A stretch of DNA of 64,000 nucleotides, taken from Owenia fusiformis (taxonomy: Eukaryota > Annelida > Polychaeta > Sabellida > Oweniidae). Location of the stretch: the NCBI GenBank assembly GCA_903813345.2, contig CAIIXF020000001.1, forward strand, positions 13,847,915 through 13,911,914, read 5' to 3'. Of the stretch, positions 58,201-64,000 are shown piece by piece. The translations under genes were made by a program, and so were the position numbers. Within the stretch, counting starts at the first letter, position 1. Each line of letters begins with the position of its first letter. Under the pieces are notes generated by a model. It did no database searches. It had not been told where the DNA came from and saw only the letters and a program-made list of their open reading frames with translations.

Positions 58201-60253
58201 TGAAATATCAATGGCAGATTTGGTTGAAATTATACATACCGATGATCGACATTGGTATACAGTAGATCTTTGCCAAAGGAGACAATATTACTCAACTGTT
58301 TTTCCTATTTAAGATAGTCCTTAAAATATGTTTTGTTTGGTGGGATTTGCTACTCCATGGAGTGGCTGTTTTCTAGTTTCGATTATTTACACAACTATAT
58401 ATTGATTGATGATTATATTTAACTTTCATTAGGGAGAATATGGTAGTAATAAAGTTTGATAATTCTAAACTTCTTTAATCTTGCAATAATAAAGAAAATA
58501 ACAAAATTCTCCACACAATCCTGGAGAGAGCACTTATGCCTATGTGCATAAAATGTCTTACTTCCATACTGTCTTTGGAATTGAACTTGGTAGCTGGTGT
58601 GTTCTGATAATTCTGGGAGAAGGCACTGAACCTATGACATTCTGTGTCACCAACTCAGGCATACAGAACTCTTCCATACCCTTTGGGGCCTCTTGTAGGT
58701 CATGTGTCAGCCTGTATACTATATTCCATGTCCAATGCTGCCCTTTGTAAATAGAGAGAATTAAATGATGTACAAGTCGGTAAGTCAAGGCCATACCTAG
58801 GATCAAAAATTTGGAGAGGTTGATAAAGTTTTTATTACAGAGTTTGAAAACAGCAGCCTGGCTGTCAATGACAAACACCTGCCATTGCTTACTGCCAATG
58901 GCAAACACCAACCATCACTGACTGCCAATGGCAAACACCTGCCATTGCTGACTGCCAATGGCAAACACCCATCATCACTGACTGCCAATGGCAAACACCT
59001 GCCATTGCTGACTGCCATTGGCAAACACCTGCCATTGCTTATTGCCAATGGCAAACACCCACCATCACTGACTGCCAATGGCAAACACCTGCCATTGCTG
59101 ACTGTCAATGGGAAACACCTACCATTGCTTACTGCCAATGGCAAAAATTGCCATTGTCATTGTTAACTGCCAAAGGCAAACACCTGCCATTGCTAACTGC
59201 CAATGGCATACACCTGCCATTGCTGACTGCCAATGGCAAACACCTGCCATTGCTAACTGCCAATGGCAAACACCTGCCATTGCTGACTGCCAATGGCATA
59301 CACCTGACATTGCTGACTGCCAATAGCAAACACCTGCCATTGCTGACCGCCAGTGGCAAACACCTGCCATTGCCATTGATGCAATTACAATACCATTGAA
59401 TAAACAAGTTGCTACAAGGTTAATGGTCAATAGACTGAATGCTAACATGTTAAGTTATGAGAACAATGTATTCAACCTTAGTCATTAACCTTACTTTATT
59501 TACATCTACATGGGCATATATTAACGGCTGCATTTACTTGATAGATTTGCCAACCATATAGTGTCCTTATTTTCAACCATTGTTTCAGGAGCAAGGCATT
59601 CTTCTTTGGTCTGATTTATTAAACTAAAATCTGGAATCTTGTGTTGTTATTGTTCTTATTAAAGGATTTAAGCCCTGAACTCAGTGCATTGTTTGCTGAA
59701 TCATACCATGAAGGTGTTGTTTCCAAACCTTTGCATGACTGCGCAGGGGGAATGCAAAGTTTAGGAAACAACGCCTGAGTGGAATGAAGCAGCTACAATG
59801 CATTGAGTCTTGGGCTAAATTATTTTCACACATTGCAAATTTTTTCTCTATAAAATCATCTAAAAGGAACAAAACACTAAAAGAACACATTTTCAATGAC
59901 ATTTTTTGCAAGGGTCAAGTTGGCACGTCATCAAATCCAATGTGAAAAATCCATTCATCACCATGACAACTGTTTAACTAGTGACCTTGCATGTGTTATT
60001 GATATTTCACACCAACAACAATGCATAACTTACCAGACCTTGGATATGAAAAGAACCATATGTCATCAGCCCTGACTTCAAAATCTTTCATGAAATCATG
60101 AATCGTTGGTCTAACATACTGTGGATAGTTATATCCGTCTACTTTGTGCACAGGGAATGGTTCTCCCAGATCATCCTTTATGATTGTAGGTGTTCCTTTA
60201 GTGACAGCTATATCATCGAAAATTCCACCTACTGCATAGTTTATTTCTGCCAT
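55259..60253 (-). CDS. Cytosolic sulfotransferase SULT-B (6 exons, intact)
   Basis: Exons in coding order: 60253-60034, 58742-58562, 57839-57703, 56780-56686, 56263-56092 and 55377-55259. They join in phase to give 307 residues, a normal SULT length. The start [10 protein letters not shown] uses the first ATG of the frame. Landmarks: [15 protein letters not shown] is the 5'-phosphosulfate loop (family YPKSGTTW; here Arg replaces Lys and GQHW replaces GTTW). [12 protein letters not shown] holds the catalytic His. [20 protein letters not shown] is the 3'-phosphate loop with the conserved Arg and Ser. [20 protein letters not shown] follows, and [19 protein letters not shown] is the C-terminal PAPS/dimer motif. 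It transfers sulfate from PAPS to small hydroxyl compounds in the cytosol. It stands in a tandem array, antisense to VPS13B. Intron 1 holds the minisatellite; introns 2 and 3 hold Helitron-like insertions. Confidence 0.88.
56540..56632 (+). repeat. ~120 bp dispersed repeat, SULT-B intron 4
   Basis: A degraded copy: TTTTGTGCACAGTGTTCAGC, GTAAGAATGGCATTTGATGA and TTGCATGTTAATGCC. It was not seen in the equivalent SULT-A intron. Confidence 0.45.
57003..57631 (+). mobile_element. Helitron-like insertion in SULT-B intron 3 with readable empty site
   Basis: The left end is TCCTATCGAACAAAGTTCTG preceded by TTA. The right end is GTTGCTGTTTTCTAG at 57631, followed by TTTACATT. Interior: AGGGATATAGGGAACCCC, CTCCGTCCG, and AAAATGGCCGTCATTTACAT blocks. 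In SULT-A the corresponding intron reads GGCTTTGGGAATTTTTACAC continuing ATTATTATTTTTAACCC (48390-48432), with no insertion. In B the same flanks are GGCTTTATTA and TTTACATTATTATTTTC. Insertion between A and T without target duplication is the Helitron mode. Confidence 0.7.
58100..58376 (+). mobile_element. Helitron-like element, shortened copy in SULT-B intron 2
   Basis: It starts TCCCACCAAACAAAATTTG (after ATTA) and ends GCTACTCCATGGAGTGGCTG, then TTTTCTAG and T. ACTCC-AT-GGAGT is the 3' hairpin, followed 9 bp later by CTAG. It occupies the same intron position as 49299-49808 in SULT-A but lacks much of the interior. Confidence 0.65.
58855..59395. repeat. 30-bp hairpin minisatellite (SULT-B intron 1), ~0.54 kb
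   Basis: About 18 units of the same 30 bp repeat as in SULT-A, with more variants (CACCCACCATCACTGACTGC, CACCAACCATCACTGACTGC). The hairpin words TGCCATTG and CAATGGCA are present in most units. Its position between exon 2 and exon 1 is the same as in A, so the array predates the duplication and has since changed length. Confidence 0.9.
59396..60033. other. SULT-B intron 1 between array and exon 1
   Basis: Includes a ~250 bp stretch (59660-59940) that is absent from the equivalent SULT-A position. It carries imperfect inverted words: CCCTGAACTCAGTGCATTGT against ACAATGCATTGAGTCTTGGG, and GTTGTTTCCAAACCTTTGCAT against ATGCAAAGTTTAGGAAACAAC. This looks like a small palindromic insertion. No gene. 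Confidence 0.45.
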
Positions 60254-61680
60254 TTTCACCCAGTCCTCTGAACTATCAAGTCCAGTTATATCTGTTTGAC
60301 CTACACAGATTCCATTAAAGGTGTAGTATGGCCATATATGATTGCCAGAATTGAAAATTAAATGGCAAGAAAGGTATTTTATTCTTTTATTCTATACTTT
60401 TAATGTTATAGTAATTTAGTTACATATAGTAAATTAAGATGTTCCAATGAGGTAGCCAGGAAGAAAAAAGCGACGAGGCAAAAAACATTTCCAAACCTTG
60501 CCTTGCTTGCCCAGCAATAGAAGAACACGATGATAGCCCTTAGGTAATGAGATTGTTCACAATTGAATCAAAAATTGATAATTTAACTGCTTAAAACACA
60601 GATCAAGAAAAGGGATGAGTTTGCTAAGATCCATTTATTGTGAGTGTATTCACAAGAAAAAAGCGACGAGGCGAAAAATATTTCCAAACCTTGCCTTGCT
60701 TTCCTGGCAATAGAAGGACATAATGATAAACCTTACTTAATGAGACTGTTTACAATTGAATCAAAAATTGATGATTTAAGTGCTTAAAATACAGATCAAG
60801 AAAAAGGATGAGTGTGCTAAGATGCATTAATTGTGAGTATTAACTATAAAATTGAAACAAGCTTTCAAGAGTTCCTTACAATACAAACACCAAAACACAA
60901 CAATTATTATCAGATATTATTGTACACTTACACCTTAATTAACAGTCAAGTTCCTTTTTAAGGTTTATAATAGGATTCAGAAGCCTGTTAAGTAATAGTT
61001 TCAATCATTGTAGAGCCCATTTTGGCAGTTAGTGATATTTTTTGTAGATAGAGGGGTGTTTAATAGCACAATATACCCGTTATAAGTTAAATTGGTGGTT
61101 GAATAAATATACAAGTACAAATAAGTTATGCCTCCCAATAAATGTGTATACCAATAAAAAGATAAGACTTTATATTTGATTATATTTTATTATTTTATAC
61201 TGTTTTGAATCAGCCTTTATTCAAAATGGCTGTCATACATATATTTTAAATATAATGTATGATTCTACCTTTAAAGCACTTAGAATATCAATTAATGCAA
61301 TGTGCATATATTTTTTTTTATCAAAAACTACCTCTCAGATAGTTAATGATTAAATGTCTTGTAAACTTTGAACATAGCCATGACAAATCATCATGATAAA
61401 TCAGCCCTGAGATGTTTCAAGTGAAACAGAAAGATGATATGAGTATCAGAATGATGACAAATGTTCTAGTGAACTACTGCACTCTTCAAACTAGTAACCA
61501 AAACAGATTTGTTTTGGTAACAAAATATTGGAATGTATTAGAATATCAATGTAATGTTGATAAGTTGCTGGTTGCATTCATTTACCATTCTAGGTGCTGT
61601 GATATCTATGTAAGAACTTGTTGGGATGAAAAATTAATTGGTTTCTTACAAATCCATGAACTTTTAACCTTCAATAAAAC
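60254..61680. other. Intergenic spacer, SULT unit B
   Basis: Homologous to 52870-53800. It contains an internal tandem duplication: GAAAAAAGCGACGAGGC starts at about 60463 and again at about 60656, so ~195 bp is present twice here and once in unit A. No gene recognised. Confidence 0.5.
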
Positions 61681-62266
61681 CAGATTTTGCCATATAAACC
61701 TAAACTCCAGGGCTTACTGAACCCAATTGGTTTGGTCCTTCTGCTTCCTACTGACCCCATGATTGACAATATCCTTGCTGGCATTGTCCTTTTTGACCAG
61801 GAATTTATCTATTTACAGTATTTTTGGACAAATTTTGAGTTTCAACTGTTTTACAAAACATCCTACAATTTCACCGTAAACTGTATAATGTGTATGAACG
61901 GGATACAGGTTAATTGCGCAAAATATTTATAATATAAATTTTGCAGCCAACTTTTCTCGGGGTTATATCTTATATGTTTGTAAAACACCTGAAATCTCGC
62001 AAGAAAAGTTTTTATTGGAAAAACTTTTGAACTTTTGGGAAGAACTTCTCTATATTTGACAAAACTTGTGATGAAACAATCATTCTGAATACAACGAGTT
62101 TCGGGACCATGTCAAACTCGTACGGATGGTTAGTATTCGGAAATTTTTTCTCGTATTTGTCAATTAATTGAGTATACGAGTGGAGATCTGAACCTCTGAT
62201 GAATACCACTATTTTTATTCAGTAATATCAAAACTGTTTGAGATGTTTTCGTAAATTGACATATTC

Positions 62267-64000
62267 TTATGAGTCTAACAAGCCATCATAGACAAATGGT
62301 ATTCCTTTCATTCTTTCCTTGTAGACTTTATTAAAAGCTCATTCTGTGCCACGGTAAAGTGTTCTTTCCATGCACCAACTACCCCTGAAATAAATTGGGT
62401 AACATAAGAATATAATTGATTTGTATATATTGTTTAGAATCTGAATGCCCACATATAAGGTTCTTAAAAGACTGTCATGAATGTAGGGTGGGTAAAAAAC
62501 ATTAAAATCTTTATTAATATTTTCATCCTATATTCATCAAAATTCAAAAAAATGAGCTCAGCTCTATAAAATTAGTCAAAGTGCTGCTGCATTATGGTTT
62601 CATAAAGAACTGAACAATGTCATTTTTTTCATATTAAAATATTAATTCAGATATATATTTTTTAATTAAAACTGAAAGTGAAATCTAACAATTATACAGT
62701 AATACTTTATTTTCGCCTCACCTATTGTAAGTTGTCTCATCTATTTTTAGAGAGTGGCTATGCCTGACCCCAGTAACCTTTATTATACACTTTTTACCTG
62801 GGATAAGGAGATATAATTATTACATGTTGATAATCATCATATACTAAAACCTTTTCTGTACATTACATCTGCCCCTCTTCCATCTCTCGCATAGGCATCA
62901 TATTCTTTATTGCGAGACTGCATGACATCAATCTTTGTTTCATCAATGATTTTCTTATAGTCTTCTTCACTCCAGCTTACACCTATATAGTCAGCTATCT
63001 TCTTTATGGTACCAAGTGTATCCTTAAAATATACACATCCATTGACCTATTAAATTAAATTTAATTGATTGATGTCTACATGGGAAAAATATTGAGGTAC
63101 AGTATGACATTTTGTTATTGAATGCTTATTTGATCCAGATTGAACAAGGAGTTCATTTTTCATAGTTTAAGAACATTTTCCAAGGTGGCGTAATTCAAAA
63201 TGGCCACCATTTTTATCCCATCGAATGAAGTTCGGAGGGATATAGGGAACGCCTCCGTCCGTCCGTCCGTACGTCTGTCTGTCCGGGCGATAACTCAAAT
63301 ACCGTTTGCCCAATTTTGTTCATATTTTATACACACATGCCCTATGAAGGTAGAAGTTCTGCTCAAAAGCCGATTTTCAAAATGGCCGCTCAATTCAAAA
63401 TGGCGGCCATTTTAGTGCCGATTTTACAGTAATTTAGGTGCAATATGTAAAACTGTAATAGCAATATGTTTTAAATGTAAAAAAATTATGAAGGACATTA
63501 ATAAAGCTACAAATGTAGACATTAAAGAAGCACATGGCAGCCATCTTGAAAAATGGCGGCCTTTACTTGTTATTTCACGATTTTTGCTATAGCTCGAAAA
63601 GTAGTGGAGCGATTTTGTTCATATTTGGTATGTGAATACTATAAGCATTGCACACTGTCTAAAGGCACTTTTGGTAGAAGGCGGCCATTTTGAAAAATGG
63701 CCGCCATTTTAACGTATTTTACTATAACTCGAAAAGTAGTGGAGCGATTTTGTTCATATTTGGTATGTGAATACTATAAGCATGGCACACCGTCCTATGA
63801 CACTTTTGGTAGAATGCGGCCATTTTGAAAAAATTTTTGAAAAATGGCCGCCATTTTAACGTATTTTACTATTACTCGAAAAGTAGTGAAGTGATTTTGT
63901 TCATATTTGGTATGTTTCATATTTTATATGTGAATACTATGGCACACTGTCTAATGACACTTTGGGTAGTAGGTGGCCATTTTGAAAAATGGCCACCATT
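62267..64000 (-). pseudogene. Cytosolic sulfotransferase SULT-C, last two exons only, frameshifted
   Basis: Exon 5 (63022-62851) is open and close to SULT-B ([17 protein letters not shown] and [13 protein letters not shown]). Exon 6 (62384-62267) is 118 instead of 119 nt. One T is missing from the CTTTTTAATAAAG run, shifting the frame after HFTVAQNEL so that the protein would end eight codons later. Exons 1-4 are not visible; they should be to the right of 64000, pushed further by a Helitron-like insertion at 63216. It may still make a protein altered at the C-terminus, so pseudogene status is likely, not certain. Confidence 0.7.
63216..64000 (+). mobile_element. Helitron-like element, right end outside the window
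   Basis: It starts TCCCATCGAATGAAGTTCGG (preceded by TTTA), then AGGGATATAGGGAACGCC, a (TCCG)n tract and GATAACTCAAATACCG. From about 63590 it contains three ~130 bp tandem units, each with CTCGAAAAGTAGTGGAGCGA, TTTTGTTCATATTTGGTATG and a GCGGCCATTTTGAAAAATGG-type palindrome. The 3' CTAG end is not reached. Confidence 0.6.

Noticed and set aside
59996-60259. MKM start for SULT-B
   Set aside because: The first codon would be GTG; the first ATG is at 60253-60251 and gives the usual N-terminal length.
45440-64000. Further VPS13B exons
   Set aside because: I looked for the next conserved block on the plus strand and found no frame resembling it; everything recognisable is SULT (minus) or repeat.

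Overview
This window is AT-rich, intron-dense animal genomic DNA from a nuclear chromosome. Three single-copy genes have many introns with GT/AG boundaries, and the space between them is crowded with non-LTR retrotransposon remnants, foldback elements, Helitron-like elements and minisatellites. The proteins recognised are a theta-class GST, LSD2/KDM1B, VPS13B, an HNK-1-type carbohydrate sulfotransferase and cytosolic sulfotransferases. Together with the dispersed repeats carrying TCCGTCC runs and 'AAAATGGCCGCCATTTT' phrases, they suggest a marine invertebrate (hemichordate, cephalochordate or lophotrochozoan). The sequence alone does not settle the phylum.

Layout. 1-5.6 kb: no confident gene; a 0.6 kb foldback element, then a ~4.4 kb inverted-repeat structure with ~0.75 kb arms that encloses another foldback. 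5.7-7.6 kb (+): a complete four-exon theta-class glutathione S-transferase. 8.0-10.7 kb (-): the first three coding exons of a KDM1B/LSD2-like histone demethylase with a long N-terminus carrying four AT-hooks; the rest of that gene was not found in the window. 10.7-17.5 kb: a divergent intergenic region holding at least four palindromic elements. 17.5-45.4 kb (+): 29 consecutive coding exons of VPS13B, 2410 codons in unbroken phase, from the start methionine to about 60 percent of the expected length. Its introns hold a 5'-truncated LINE (antisense), a hAT-like MITE with target duplication, and an ~8 kb intron with an intronless carbohydrate sulfotransferase on the opposite strand. 46.5-64 kb (-): a tandem array of three cytosolic sulfotransferase (SULT) units. 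A is a pseudogene with two nonsense codons, B is intact with a triplicated last exon, and C is cut by the window edge and frameshifted in its last exon. If VPS13B continues past the window, as expected, this cluster lies antisense in one of its introns.

Functional links. The five gene families do not form a pathway: GST and SULTs are conjugating/detoxification enzymes, KDM1B is chromatin, VPS13B is a bridge-like lipid transfer protein at the Golgi, and the carbohydrate sulfotransferase modifies Golgi glycans. The most notable signals are structural. A dispersed family with Helitron-type ends includes one insertion whose paralogous empty site can be read from the neighbouring SULT unit. A 30-bp minisatellite, each unit of which can fold into an 8-bp-stem hairpin, sits in intron 1 of both SULT-A and SULT-B. 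The other notable signals are the AT-hook-rich LSD2 N-terminus and the nested antisense sulfotransferases. All exon boundaries were placed by eye from reading frame, splice signals and remembered family motifs; no alignment or transcript was available.
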